From Rhodococcus oxybenzonivorans (GTDB lineage Bacteria; Actinomycetota; Actinomycetes; Mycobacteriales; Mycobacteriaceae), in assembly GCF_003130705.1 (NCBI RefSeq), contig NZ_CP021354.1, positions 6,547,770-6,611,769 of the forward strand: DNA of 64,000 bases, given 5' to 3'. The notes under the pieces are model-generated. The model was not told where the DNA came from. It worked only from the letters and a program-made list of their open reading frames with translations, and searched no databases. The number at the start of each line of letters is the position of its first letter. Within the stretch, counting starts at the first letter, position 1. Below, in pieces: positions 41,625-51,122 of this stretch. A program made the translations under genes and the position numbers.

Positions 41625-44017
41625 GGATGGCTTTTCGCCGGATCGGGGCAGCGGCATCGACCGCACTCGTGGTTGCTCTCGCTCCCATCGGCACCGGAGT
41701 GGCTGTTGCCCAGGATCCCGTTCCGCCGGTGAGCGCCGGGAGCCAGACCGTCGACGAGGATCCGGAGTTTCTCGAGCTGCACATCGACAAGGTCACCCCC
41801 AACACGGTCACCACCACCAGCGATCCCTTCGTCACGGTGTCGGGATCGGTGAAGAACATCGGCGACCGCACGGTCAGCGACGTCAGCGTGCGTCTGCAGC
41901 GGGCCCCCGCCGTCGCGAGCAGCGATGCCCTTCGGACCTCCCTCACACTCGATCAGTCACGGTTCGACACGGTCGGCATGTTCGACACGGTCGCCGAGAG
42001 CCTCGACGAAGGCCAGAGCAAGCAGTTCACGTTGTCCCTGCCACTGCGGTCGGACACCGATCCCGCACTCGACATCACCGAACCCGGCGTCTACCCCATG
42101 CTGGTCAACGTCAACGGGACCCCCGAGTACGGTGGCGCCGCGCGCCTGGACGATGCCCGCTTCCTACTCCCTGTATTCGGGGTGCCCGGTACGCCGGCGA
42201 TTCCACCCGACATTTCCAGCCCCGTCGCCGTCACCATGTTGTGGCCGCTCGCCGACCGGCCGCGACTCGCCGCCGGAGTGCCGGGCTCGGTCACCGACCC
42301 GGTTCGTCTCGTCGACGACGAGCTCGCGACCTCCCTTGCCGACGGCGGACGCCTTCACGAGTTGCTGGCGTCCGCGGAGTTCGCCACCGGTGAAGCGGTG
42401 GATCGCGATCATGCACTTCGCGACAGCATGTGTCTGGCCGTCGACCCCGACCTGCTGATCACGGTCGAGAACATGACCCGCGATTATCTAGTGGTGGACG
42501 ATCCGTCCGACCCCACCGGGCCTGCGCACGCGGGTACCGGCCGGGAGGCCGCCGCGGACTGGCTCGAGCGAGCCCGGTCGCTCGCCGCATCGATGTGCAC
42601 CACGTCGGTGCCGTTCGCCCAGGCCGATCTGTCCGCGATCAGTGCCGTGGGGAACACCGAGCTCACCGCCGCCGCTCTCGAGGCTCCCGCCGACATCGTC
42701 GACAACATCCTCGGGGTCACCTCGCTGCGAAACTTCGTGTGGAGCGACGCCGGAGTCCTCGACGACGACACTGCACAGCTGTTACGCCGGGACCAGCCCA
42801 CCACCACCCTGCTCGCCGCCAACGCCATCGACACCGACGCACCGAGGGACAGCGCCCACGTCATCGAGGCCAGTCCGGCGCAGTCGCCGTTACCCGGGAA
42901 CGGTGAGACCACCCCCGCGGCCACCGGGACGTCCGCGCCCACCGGCAGCCTCGATGCGCTGCTGTTCGATCCTGCGGTGGGCGCTGCCCTGGCCGCGACC
43001 GGCACCACGCCGCAGACTCCCTCGTACACCCCCGCGCGGGCCCGGTTCGACCTCACCGACGACTCGCAGGCAGCCCGTTTGCAGGACGCCCTCGGTGCCG
43101 TGTCCTGGTCTGCACTCGAACCGGCCGTCGCCCGCAGCGCCGGGACACCGCGCTCCCTCATGGTGGTCCCGCCCCAACTGTGGACCGCCGGCGAGGACGA
43201 CGCCGAGACGATTCTGTCGACGGTGTCGTCGATGATCCGGACCGGTCTCGCCACCCCCCGGCCACTTCCCGCACTGCTGGGTCGCCAGCCCGGATCACCG
43301 GAGCTGTCGTCACTGGATTACCCGGACCAGGCCACCGAGGACGGGGTTCCCGCCCACCACCGCGACGCCGTCGCCGATCAGATACCCCGCATCGAGACAC
43401 TGGACACGGCGCTGATCGACGACCCGCAGGCCACGCTGACCCCGGAGCGATTTACCGCACCGCTGCGCGAAGACTTGCTGCGTTCGATGAGTCTCGCCCA
43501 TCGCCGTGACGAAAAGCACGACTCGGCGAGCGAGGCATCCGACCTGCGCACCGAGCAGGTGGCCGACACTATGAACGACCTGTTCGGAGCCGTCACCGTC
43601 GTGTCCCCTGGCGGTGTCTACACCCTGGCGTCGGAACAGAGCCCCCTTTTGCTCGTCGCCCGGAACGACCTGCCCGTGGGCATCACTGTCCAGCTGCAGG
43701 TAGCCGCGCCGTCGGGGATGACCATTACCGACATCGGGCCGACGCCACTGCCGCCGCGGGGCAGCCGGACGCTGACCGTGCCCACCGAGGCCAACGACTC
43801 CCGCAAGCTCGTCGTCACATTCTCGCTGACCACGGCCGATGGGCAGCAACTCGGTGAGCCGACCAGCGTGACGGTACGGTCCAACGCGTACGGGCAGGCC
43901 TTGGCGATCCTGACAGCGTGTGCGGGCACTCTGCTGCTGTTCCTCGCCGGCCGCCGGCTGTGGCACCGATTCCGCGGCCAGCCGGATCCAGCTGACGAAG
44001 GGTACGAACGTTCATGA
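41621..44017 (+). CDS. DUF6049 secreted/membrane-anchored protein upstream of MurJ
   Basis: 798 aa. Signal peptide ([26 protein letters not shown], cleavage near residue 30), a very long extracytoplasmic region with Ig-like beta character at both ends ([53 protein letters not shown]). One C-terminal membrane helix ([25 protein letters not shown]) is followed by a short cytosolic tail. It corresponds to Rv3909 in M. tuberculosis. The fixed position between nudix and murJ and four-base overlaps on both sides suggest a role in peptidoglycan precursor export or wall assembly; no activity is known to me. Confidence 0.85.
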   Translation: MRMAFRRIGAAASTALVVALAPIGTGVAVAQDPVPPVSAGSQTVDEDPEFLELHIDKVTPNTVTTTSDPFVTVSGSVKNIGDRTVSDVSVRLQRAPAVASSDALRTSLTLDQSRFDTVGMFDTVAESLDEGQSKQFTLSLPLRSDTDPALDITEPGVYPMLVNVNGTPEYGGAARLDDARFLLPVFGVPGTPAIPPDISSPVAVTMLWPLADRPRLAAGVPGSVTDPVRLVDDELATSLADGGRLHELLASAEFATGEAVDRDHALRDSMCLAVDPDLLITVENMTRDYLVVDDPSDPTGPAHAGTGREAAADWLERARSLAASMCTTSVPFAQADLSAISAVGNTELTAAALEAPADIVDNILGVTSLRNFVWSDAGVLDDDTAQLLRRDQPTTTLLAANAIDTDAPRDSAHVIEASPAQSPLPGNGETTPAATGTSAPTGSLDALLFDPAVGAALAATGTTPQTPSYTPARARFDLTDDSQAARLQDALGAVSWSALEPAVARSAGTPRSLMVVPPQLWTAGEDDAETILSTVSSMIRTGLATPRPLPALLGRQPGSPELSSLDYPDQATEDGVPAHHRDAVADQIPRIETLDTALIDDPQATLTPERFTAPLREDLLRSMSLAHRRDEKHDSASEASDLRTEQVADTMNDLFGAVTVVSPGGVYTLASEQSPLLLVARNDLPVGITVQLQVAAPSGMTITDIGPTPLPPRGSRTLTVPTEANDSRKLVVTFSLTTADGQQLGEPTSVTVRSNAYGQALAILTACAGTLLLFLAGRRLWHRFRGQPDPADEGYERS

Positions 44018-47000
44018 CCGGGAACTTGCCCGACCGGGGCCAGAGGCTTCCCGATCGCTCGCATCCCCGGGTCGCACCGTGGGAACGGGACCACTGGGCA
44101 CGGGAGATTCGACCGGACGAGGCACCGACGGTGCAGTTCGCGGCCATCCGGGTCGACCCCCCGCCGCCGCCGGTCCGGGACTCGGGACCGTCGACGGCAC
44201 CGCAGAAACAGAGCAACTCCCGCCTCCTCGCGTCCACCGGGTCGATCGCGGTGGCGACACTCGTCAGCCGCATCACCGGATTCGCCAAGCAACTTCTGGT
44301 CCTGACGTTGCTCGGCGGCTCGGTGGCCAGCTCGTTCACCGTCGCCAGCCAGATTCCGAACATGATTTCCGAGCTGGTGCTCGGCGCGGTGCTGACCGCC
44401 ATCGTCGTGCCCGTGCTGGTCCGCGCGGAACGTGAGGACCCGGACAACGGTGCCGCCTTCGTGCGCCGCCTGTTCACGGCCACCTGTGTGCTCCTCGGAA
44501 CGGCAGCGTTACTCGCCACCGCGGCCGCGCCGGTGCTCACCACCCACGTGTTCCTGTCCGACGACGGCAAGGTCAACACGTCCCTCACCACAGCTCTGTC
44601 GTTTCTCCTCCTGCCGGCGATTCTGTTCTACGGGCTCTCCGCCCTGCTCACGGCGATTCTCAACACCAGGCAGGTGTTCAAACCCGGGGCCTGGGCCCCG
44701 GTGCTCAACAACGTCGTGATGCTCACCGTGCTGGTGATCTACTACGCGATGCCGGGCGAAATCACCCTCGACCCGGTGCGGATGAGCGACCCGAAACTGC
44801 TGGTCCTCGGCGTAGGCGTCACCCTCGGTGTCGTGGTGCAGGCCGCCAGCCTCGTGCCTGCGATCCGGCGCGAAGGCATCTCGTTGAAACCGCTGTGGGG
44901 CCTCGACGACCGGCTCAAGCAGTTCGGTGGGATGGCCGTCGCCATCATCCTGTACGTGCTGATCAGCCAGGCGGGCATGATCGTCGCCACCCGCATTTCG
45001 TCCCACGCGGACGCGTCGGGTCCCGCGATCTACAACAACGCGTGGCTCCTGCTGCAGCTGCCGTACGGCGTGCTCGGTGTCACCGTGCTCACGGCGATCA
45101 TGCCGCGGCTCAGCCGCAATGCCGCCGCCGACGACACCCCCGCCGTCGTCGACGACCTCTCGGTGGCGACGCGTCTGACGATGATCTCGCTGGTTCCGAT
45201 CATCACCTTCCTCACCTTCGCGGGACCCGAGGTGGGGCAGGCCCTGTACGGGTACGGCAACTTCGGTACGGGTGACGCGGGGCGTCTCGGCCAGGCCGTC
45301 AGTTGGTCCGCCTTCACACTCATCCCGTATTCCCTCGTCCTCATCCAGCTCCGTGTCTTCTACGCCCGTGAACGCGCCTGGACTCCCACCTGGATCGTCC
45401 TCGGCATCACTGCGGTGAAGATCGCACTCTCCGCACTCACCCCCCTCATCGCCTCGAGCGACGACCAGGTGGTGATCCTGCTGGGCGCCGCGAACGGCAT
45501 CGGGTACATCACCGGTGCACTCATCGGTGGGTACCTCCTGCACCGCAGCCTCGGAAACCTCCAAATGGCCAACGTCGGGAAAACCGTGTGGGTGGTGGTG
45601 CTCGCCTCCCTCGCCGGCGCGCTCGCGATGCTCGGGGCCGAACGCCTCCTGCAATTGGACCGCCTCACCACTTTGTTCGGCGGCCCGGGTTCGATGGCCC
45701 GAGTCGCGATCAGCGGGATCTTGATGCTCGGTGTCACCTTCGTCATTCTGTGGTTCGCGAAGGTCCCCGAAATCATGTCGATCACTGTCGCCGTCGCGCG
45801 CAAGATCCGGGCACTGCGCGGTCGCGGCGGGGAACCGGAACCCGAGCCCGACCCGCTCGCCGACGCCCAAACAGAACTGATTCCCGTGGTCCGCGCCACA
45901 CCGCGCGACTTCGGTGGTCGCCCGCGTGGTATCGAACGACCCGGTGGTCTCCCGTACCCTGGACACGAGCGGGTCGGATCGCCGCCCGGTACGGGTCGGA
46001 GTTGGGCATTCGAAAATGAAGGAGTGAGGGTGAGCGACGACGACGTAGCCGGCAGCAAGCGAGCCGGAGGTTCTACGGTGCAAGCGTCCGAACGGAATTC
46101 GGCTGCTTCGTCGAATGGCGTCGACGCCCCCACCACGCGAATCGAATCGGAGCCCGCAACTTCCGGCACCCCGAAGACCAAGTCGGACCAGGCGACCACC
46201 GCCGACGCCGGCTCCACGACGCCACCGGCGAACGGCACGGCTGGGCCGAACGTCGCCGGCTCTGCTGTGTCGGCCGACACTGCCGTTCCGGATAAGACTG
46301 CCGTTCCGGCCGAGACTGCCTCCTTCGATGCAGGCGGTCCCGCGCGCAAGGACCCCCGGCCGACGGGTTCAGCAGCGGGCCACGACACCAGTTTCGACAC
46401 CGGCGTGATTCCGATCACTCCCGGACCCGGTCGTGATCGAGGCGCCGGCCCGCGTCCTATTCCCCGCGGCCCCAAGCTGATTCCGGGCGCCTCCGTCGCC
46501 GGTGGTCGTTACCGTCTGCTCACACCGCACGGTGGGTCCCGGGGCCTGCAGTTCTGGCAGGCCCTCGACGTCAAGCTCGACCGTGAGGTCGCTCTCACCT
46601 TCGTCGACGCCGAACAGCGTTCCACCTCGGCCGGACCCGAAGGACCGCAAGCGATCCTGTCCCGCACGCTGCGCCTGGGTCGCATCAACTCGCCCGGTCT
46701 CGCCCGGGTTCTCGACGTGGTCCGTGGCAGCTCGGGCGGCATCGTCGTCGCCGAGTGGACGCCCGGACGTTCGTTGCGGGAGATGGCCGACACCAAGCCC
46801 TCTCCGATCGGTGCCGCCAAAGCCATCCGGGCACTCGCCGCAGCAGCGGAGACGGCGCACCGGGCCGGTGGGGCACTGTCCATCGATCACCCCGACCGCA
46901 TCCGGATCAGCATCAACGGCGACGCCGTCCTGGCCTTCCCGGCCACCCTCGCCGATTCCGACTCCAGTTCCGACGTACGCGGTCTGGGCGCCATGCTCTA

Positions 47001-48003
47001 CGCGCTCATCACCGCCCGCTGGCCGCTCGGCGATCCCTCCGCACCGGCAGGCGACCCCACCCATCGGCCGGGAAGTGTCGGTGGCATGCGGCTGGCCGAC
47101 CGCGACTCCAACGGCCAACCCATCGGCCCCCGGGTCATTCGCCCGGAAGTCCCCTTCGAAATCTCGGCGGTCGCGCTGCGCTCGCTGGAGCCGAACGGGG
47201 GCATCCGCACAGCCGCCACGGTTCAGCACATTCTCGACCAGGCGTCGGTCATCAACGAGAAAACCGAACTGATCCCCGCCCTGCGGCTCGGACAGCGCAC
47301 GCCCGGCATATCCGGGCATGAGCTCGCCGACCCCGAAGCCATCGAGGCGGAGAAGAAGAAGTCCAACAGGATGCTCGCCGCTCTCGTCGGTCTCGGGGTC
47401 GTGACCATCATCGTGTTGGCTCTGCTCGGTTTCTGGCTGGCCACGTTCTTGACCGGAAGCAGTTCGGACGCTCCGCTCACCGAGCAGGACTTCGGCCTCA
47501 CCACCTCCGCGGAGCCGCCTCCGGGCGCCGCCGCTCCCGCCGCACCGGCACCGCCGGCGAACGTCGCACCGGTCACCCCCGCGTCGGCCACCGTATTCTC
47601 GCCGCAGGGCACACCCGACTCCGCTGCCAATGCCCGGCTCGCCATCGACGGCAACACCGCCACAGTGTGGAGTACCGACTCCTACTTCCAGCCGTTCCCG
47701 GCACTGAAGAACGGTGTCGGCCTGATGATCACCTTGGACGAGCCGGCCAACTTGTCGAGCGTGTGGATCAACTCGCCGACACCCGGCACCAAGGTAGAAA
47801 TTCGGAGCGCCCCCTCGGAGGAGCCCACCCTCGACCAGACCCAGGTCATCGGTTCGCAGGTGCTCGGTAGCGGCGTCACCGAAATCCCCGTGACATCGGA
47901 GGCGCCCACCACCAACGTCCTGGTCTGGATCACCGGCCTCAGCACTTCCGGGGGCAAGAACCAATCCTCCATCGCAGACGTGGGATTCAACGCCACGACG
48001 TAA
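44014..48003 (+). CDS. murJ: Lipid II flippase MurJ with intracellular pseudokinase and extracellular domain
   Basis: 1329 aa. After a ~70-residue cytosolic leader, residues ~75-595 contain the MVF/MurJ core with about 14 membrane helices (TGSIAVATLVSRITGFAKQLLV, MISELVLGAVLTAIVVPVLVR). A disordered Ala/Thr/Ser-rich linker of more than 200 residues follows. A kinase-like domain (~827-1090) lacks a recognisable catalytic HRD and metal-binding DFG, hence a pseudokinase. A single helix at ~1119-1147 leads to a discoidin-like outer domain (SAANARLAIDGNTATVWSTDSYFQPFPALKNGVGLMI). In M. tuberculosis MviN, PknB phosphorylates the pseudokinase, which recruits FhaA. The gene is longer than Rv3910 because of the linker. 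Confidence 0.93.
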   Translation: MTGNLPDRGQRLPDRSHPRVAPWERDHWAREIRPDEAPTVQFAAIRVDPPPPPVRDSGPSTAPQKQSNSRLLASTGSIAVATLVSRITGFAKQLLVLTLLGGSVASSFTVASQIPNMISELVLGAVLTAIVVPVLVRAEREDPDNGAAFVRRLFTATCVLLGTAALLATAAAPVLTTHVFLSDDGKVNTSLTTALSFLLLPAILFYGLSALLTAILNTRQVFKPGAWAPVLNNVVMLTVLVIYYAMPGEITLDPVRMSDPKLLVLGVGVTLGVVVQAASLVPAIRREGISLKPLWGLDDRLKQFGGMAVAIILYVLISQAGMIVATRISSHADASGPAIYNNAWLLLQLPYGVLGVTVLTAIMPRLSRNAAADDTPAVVDDLSVATRLTMISLVPIITFLTFAGPEVGQALYGYGNFGTGDAGRLGQAVSWSAFTLIPYSLVLIQLRVFYARERAWTPTWIVLGITAVKIALSALTPLIASSDDQVVILLGAANGIGYITGALIGGYLLHRSLGNLQMANVGKTVWVVVLASLAGALAMLGAERLLQLDRLTTLFGGPGSMARVAISGILMLGVTFVILWFAKVPEIMSITVAVARKIRALRGRGGEPEPEPDPLADAQTELIPVVRATPRDFGGRPRGIERPGGLPYPGHERVGSPPGTGRSWAFENEGVRVSDDDVAGSKRAGGSTVQASERNSAASSNGVDAPTTRIESEPATSGTPKTKSDQATTADAGSTTPPANGTAGPNVAGSAVSADTAVPDKTAVPAETASFDAGGPARKDPRPTGSAAGHDTSFDTGVIPITPGPGRDRGAGPRPIPRGPKLIPGASVAGGRYRLLTPHGGSRGLQFWQALDVKLDREVALTFVDAEQRSTSAGPEGPQAILSRTLRLGRINSPGLARVLDVVRGSSGGIVVAEWTPGRSLREMADTKPSPIGAAKAIRALAAAAETAHRAGGALSIDHPDRIRISINGDAVLAFPATLADSDSSSDVRGLGAMLYALITARWPLGDPSAPAGDPTHRPGSVGGMRLADRDSNGQPIGPRVIRPEVPFEISAVALRSLEPNGGIRTAATVQHILDQASVINEKTELIPALRLGQRTPGISGHELADPEAIEAEKKKSNRMLAALVGLGVVTIIVLALLGFWLATFLTGSSSDAPLTEQDFGLTTSAEPPPGAAAPAAPAPPANVAPVTPASATVFSPQGTPDSAANARLAIDGNTATVWSTDSYFQPFPALKNGVGLMITLDEPANLSSVWINSPTPGTKVEIRSAPSEEPTLDQTQVIGSQVLGSGVTEIPVTSEAPTTNVLVWITGLSTSGGKNQSSIADVGFNATT

Positions 48004-48038
48004 TCGGCTCCCGGTATTCATGGCCCGGCGTTCTGAGC

Positions 48039-48044
48039 TAACAT
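48039..48044 (+). promoter_or_regulatory. -10 element of a possible leaderless sigM transcript
   Basis: TAACAT, six bases before the GTG at 48051; no Shine-Dalgarno sequence. Confidence 0.35.
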
Positions 48045-48050
48045 CCGCCG

Positions 48051-48632
48051 GTGCGCATCTTCCGGGGGGTCGCCGAGGGCGGACCCTCGGATGTCGAGTT
48101 GCTCGCTGCGCATGTCGCCGGTGATCCGCACGCCTTTGCGACGTTGCTCGGTCGCCATTACGACCACCTGTGGCACGTCGCGACGCGCACCAGCTACACG
48201 CGCGAGGATGCCGCGGACGCACTGCAGGAGGCATTACTGTCGGCACACCGCAATGCCGGCTCCTTCCGACGCGATGCCGCGGTCCGGAGCTGGTTGCACA
48301 CGATCGTCGTCAATGCCTGCCTCGACCGCATCCGCCGGAACAAAGCCCGCCCTGCGGTGTCTCTGTCGGCCGACGAGGACGACGAGCCCCGGGACGCCCG
48401 CGATCGTGTCGCCGAGCTCGAGATGAGCCTGGTGGTCGATCGCGCCTTGGCGCAGCTGCCGCCCGACCAGCGGACCGCGATCGTGGCGGTAGACCTCGAA
48501 GGTCACTCGACCAGTGAAGCCGCCAGGCTGCTCGGTGTTCCGGAGGGCACGGTGAAGAGTCGATGCGCGCGTGGCCGCAAGAAGTTGGCCGCTTCTCTCG
48601 AATATTTCCGGGACGAGGGGAACCGATCATGA
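48051..48632 (+). CDS. sigM: ECF sigma factor SigM
   Basis: 193 aa, GTG at 48051. Region 2: LLAAHVAGDPHAFATLLGRHYDHLWHVATRTSYTREDAADALQEALLSAHRNAGSFR, then WLHTIVVNACLDRIRRNK. Region 4: LPPDQRTAIVAVDLEGHSTSEAARLLGVPEGTVKSRCARGRKKL. The sequence tracks mycobacterial SigM closely, and the gene follows murJ and precedes its membrane anti-sigma, as in Rv3911-Rv3912. In M. tuberculosis SigM acts on Esx and surface lipid genes. Confidence 0.92.
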   Translation: MRIFRGVAEGGPSDVELLAAHVAGDPHAFATLLGRHYDHLWHVATRTSYTREDAADALQEALLSAHRNAGSFRRDAAVRSWLHTIVVNACLDRIRRNKARPAVSLSADEDDEPRDARDRVAELEMSLVVDRALAQLPPDQRTAIVAVDLEGHSTSEAARLLGVPEGTVKSRCARGRKKLAASLEYFRDEGNRS

Positions 48633-48710
48633 TCCTGTGGCGTCAAACTCTTATAGGAGCGCAGGACTGTCAGGCCGGTCAGGACCGAGCGGAATCGGTG
48701 AGGAGGTGTC

Positions 48711-49457
48711 ATGGCCACTGATGATGTCGGCTCTTCGGATGGAGAGCTGCCGGCTCCGCCGTACTCCGCCGATCTGCTGTCCGATCTTCACGCCGGAGTG
48801 CTGCCCGAGTCCGTGAGTGAGCGCCTCTGGCCCCTGGTGCGGAACGATCCAGAAGCTATGGAGGTCATTTCCGCGCTCGACAGGGTCACCGAGCAGCTCG
48901 GGGCACTGGGCCGCGACCATTCCGTCGCGTCACCAATTCCCGACGACGTTGCCGACCGCATCGCTCGCGCACTCGCGGAGGAAAGGGAGTCCTCGGTCTC
49001 TCGGGTGGTGCCCCTCGCGCGGCGCAGAAGGTGGGCGGCTGTGGCAGGCGGCGCAGTGGCCGCGGCCGCTGCGGTCGTGGTGGCGATCGCTGTCGTCACG
49101 CCGACCAGCAATCCCACCGATCCGCCGATTGCTTCTCCGAGCACCTCCGAAACTTCCTCCGGTCCAGCGGTTCTCGAGCTGGACGCCGATCTCGACGCCG
49201 CGCGCCTCCTCACCGTGATCGGATCCCGTCAACTGGGCGCGCTCGAGAACCCGGAAGTCCTCGCAGAGTGCTTGCGCGCGAACGGAATCGAGCCGTCTCG
49301 TACGCTCCTGGGGTCGGGGGAAGTGCGGCTCGACGGCGCCCCCGGAGTACTCCTCCTTCTTGCCGGGCCTCAGCCACCGCAGATCACCGCGCTGGTTGTG
49401 GGAAACAGCTGCAGTGCCACGAATCCGGCCACCATGTCGGTCACCGATATCGGTTGA
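48711..49457 (+). CDS. Membrane-bound anti-sigma factor for SigM
   Basis: 248 aa, ATG at 48711 with GAGGAGG at ideal spacing. An N-terminal cytosolic part (~1-100) would bind SigM. One membrane helix (RRRWAAVAGGAVAAAAAVVVAIAVV, ~105-127) follows, then a Ser/Thr/Pro-rich segment and an outer domain of ~95 residues. It matches the position and layout of Rv3912. No CHCC zinc motif is present, as in the mycobacterial protein. Release of SigM presumably needs proteolysis or a conformational signal from outside. Confidence 0.85.
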   Translation: MATDDVGSSDGELPAPPYSADLLSDLHAGVLPESVSERLWPLVRNDPEAMEVISALDRVTEQLGALGRDHSVASPIPDDVADRIARALAEERESSVSRVVPLARRRRWAAVAGGAVAAAAAVVVAIAVVTPTSNPTDPPIASPSTSETSSGPAVLELDADLDAARLLTVIGSRQLGALENPEVLAECLRANGIEPSRTLLGSGEVRLDGAPGVLLLLAGPQPPQITALVVGNSCSATNPATMSVTDIG

Positions 49458-49468
49458 GCGACAACGCA

Positions 49469-50026
49469 TCATGTCGTGCTGTGCGCAGACGGAACGAGTA
49501 GCTCGAGAATTTTGGCACGCAACTCGGGAGTGTCGTCCTCCACGGCGATCAGACTCGCGAACATCGCGGCACCAGCAGCGAGGACGAGAAGAGCCTTCGC
49601 GGTACTCGCCTCACCCTGATCATCGTCGAACAGGCGGGTGCTGGGCCCGCTGAACCCCTGCCACAAGGCATTACGCAGATCGGCGTGATCCCGGATCGCG
49701 GCGAGGAGGCCGGGAGTTGCCGCGCGAACCTCAGGCCGTGCGAACAGCTCGGCACTGCCGGTCACGACCCACCGAATCCAGCCTTCCCGATCGGTGCCCT
49801 CGAACGGCGTCAGGTCGGGGGTGGCACCGAGAATCGCGTCGAGCACAAGATGCGCTTTGGACGGCCACCGCCTGGTAATCGACGCCCTGCTCACCCCGGA
49901 ACGGGTGGCGATTGCCCGCATGCTCAGTTGCTCCCAGCCGGACTCGACGAGCATCGCGCGGGTCACGGCCAGCACGTCGGTGTCGATGCGCGGGTCACGG
50001 GGTCGTCCTGTTCCGGTGGCATTCAT
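49469..50026 (-). CDS. TetR-family regulator
   Basis: 185 aa, ATG at 50026. HTH: AVTRAMLVESGWEQLSMRAIATRSGVSRASITRRWPSKAHLVLDAIL. The C-terminal ligand region is unremarkable. It is divergent from an epimerase/OYE gene pair, and a small inverted repeat in the 88-bp gap is a candidate operator. It is part of an insert that separates the sigM/anti-sigma genes from trxB, which are adjacent in M. tuberculosis. Confidence 0.85.
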   Translation of the reverse strand: MNATGTGRPRDPRIDTDVLAVTRAMLVESGWEQLSMRAIATRSGVSRASITRRWPSKAHLVLDAILGATPDLTPFEGTDREGWIRWVVTGSAELFARPEVRAATPGLLAAIRDHADLRNALWQGFSGPSTRLFDDDQGEASTAKALLVLAAGAAMFASLIAVEDDTPELRAKILELLVPSAHSTT

Positions 50027-50065
50027 CAGCTCGAATTGTGGGACAAAAGCGCCGTCCTCGCTATA

Positions 50066-50080
50066 TCGTACCTAATACGA
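50066..50080. promoter_or_regulatory. Candidate operator of the TetR regulator
   Basis: TCGTACCTAATACGA: five-base arms TCGTA and TACGA around CCTAA, in the middle of the divergent gap. A further TCGTA half-site begins at 50092. Confidence 0.45.
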
Positions 50081-50114
50081 GACCACTGGCATCGTAATTC
50101 GACAGGACGGGCAC

Positions 50115-51086
50115 ATGAAGATTGCGGTTACGGGCGGCACCGGGTACGTGGGCGCTCACACGACCCTGGCGCTGCTCGCCGACGGCCACACCGTCCGCCT
50201 GCTCGTCCTTCCACACGAGTCGATCGACGTTGTGGTGGCGTCGGCGGGGGACGCCTCGGCTCGGATCGAAGTCGTAGTGGGGGACATCCGCGACCGAACG
50301 TCCATCGAGCAGCTGCTCGACGGGTGTGACGCACTTCTGCACGGTGCAGGGGTCGTGGGCACGGACGACCGGCGTGAGCAGCTGATGTGGGAGGTCAACG
50401 CTCAGGCCACCGCCGCCATTCTCGTCCGAGCCGCCTTCCTCGGTCTCGACCCGATCGTCCATGTCGCGAGTTTCAGCGCGCTGTTTCCATCCCCGGATCC
50501 CGTGATCGGGCCCGACAGTCCCACCGCGGCGGGACGCAGCGCGTACGGGCGGACGAAGGCGGCCGCCGATCGTGTCGCCCGTGCTCTGCAGGACGCCGGA
50601 GCACCGGTCGTCATCACCTATCCCACCAGTGTGGTCGGTCCCGGCCTCGAAGGCACCAAAGGTGTCACCGAACAGGGTTGGGCCGTCCTACTGGGCAGCG
50701 GGGTAGCTCCGCGGTTCCGCGGCGGCATGCAGATGATCGACGTGCGCGATGTTGCCGCTGTCCACGCCGCCGTGATGCAGCCCGGCCGCGGACCTCGGCG
50801 TTACGTCTGCGGCGGCGAGCTGATCGAGTTCAATCACCTCATCGACATCCTCGAACATTCTTCGGGACGACGACTGCGCCGGATCTCGCTGCCCGGGGGA
50901 GTTGTGCGGTTCCTGGGACGGCTCGCCGATGCCGTCGGCAAATACACCGCGGTCAGCGCAGGCTTCAGTTACGAAGCCGCCTGGCTGCTCACTTCGGCCA
51001 CTGCCACCGACGACTTCCGCACGCGCGACGAACTGGGTCTGAAGTGGCGTCCGCCCCGAGACGCCCTCGCGTCGACGTTCGCCTGA
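50115..51086 (+). CDS. NAD-dependent epimerase/dehydratase-type extended SDR
   Basis: 323 aa, ATG at 50115. Rossmann motif VTGGTGYVGAHTTLALLADGH at residues 5-25 (GGTGYVG) and a GRTKAAADRV stretch with the Tyr/Lys catalytic pair in SAYGRTK (YxxxK). Later FRGGMQMIDVRDVAAVHAAVMQP is typical of dihydroflavonol reductase-like enzymes. It likely reduces a ketone or aldehyde on a small hydrophobic substrate. It forms a unit with the old yellow enzyme gene 36 bases downstream, under the divergent TetR. Confidence 0.85.
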   Translation: MKIAVTGGTGYVGAHTTLALLADGHTVRLLVLPHESIDVVVASAGDASARIEVVVGDIRDRTSIEQLLDGCDALLHGAGVVGTDDRREQLMWEVNAQATAAILVRAAFLGLDPIVHVASFSALFPSPDPVIGPDSPTAAGRSAYGRTKAAADRVARALQDAGAPVVITYPTSVVGPGLEGTKGVTEQGWAVLLGSGVAPRFRGGMQMIDVRDVAAVHAAVMQPGRGPRRYVCGGELIEFNHLIDILEHSSGRRLRRISLPGGVVRFLGRLADAVGKYTAVSAGFSYEAAWLLTSATATDDFRTRDELGLKWRPPRDALASTFA

Positions 51087-51122
51087 TCGCAGCACTCACC
51101 TCCTCGCCCGAAGGCAGACACA

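Noticed and set aside
44509-46083. 524-codon open frame opposite murJ
   Set aside because: His/Glu/Gly-rich antisense shadow of MurJ with no start signal.
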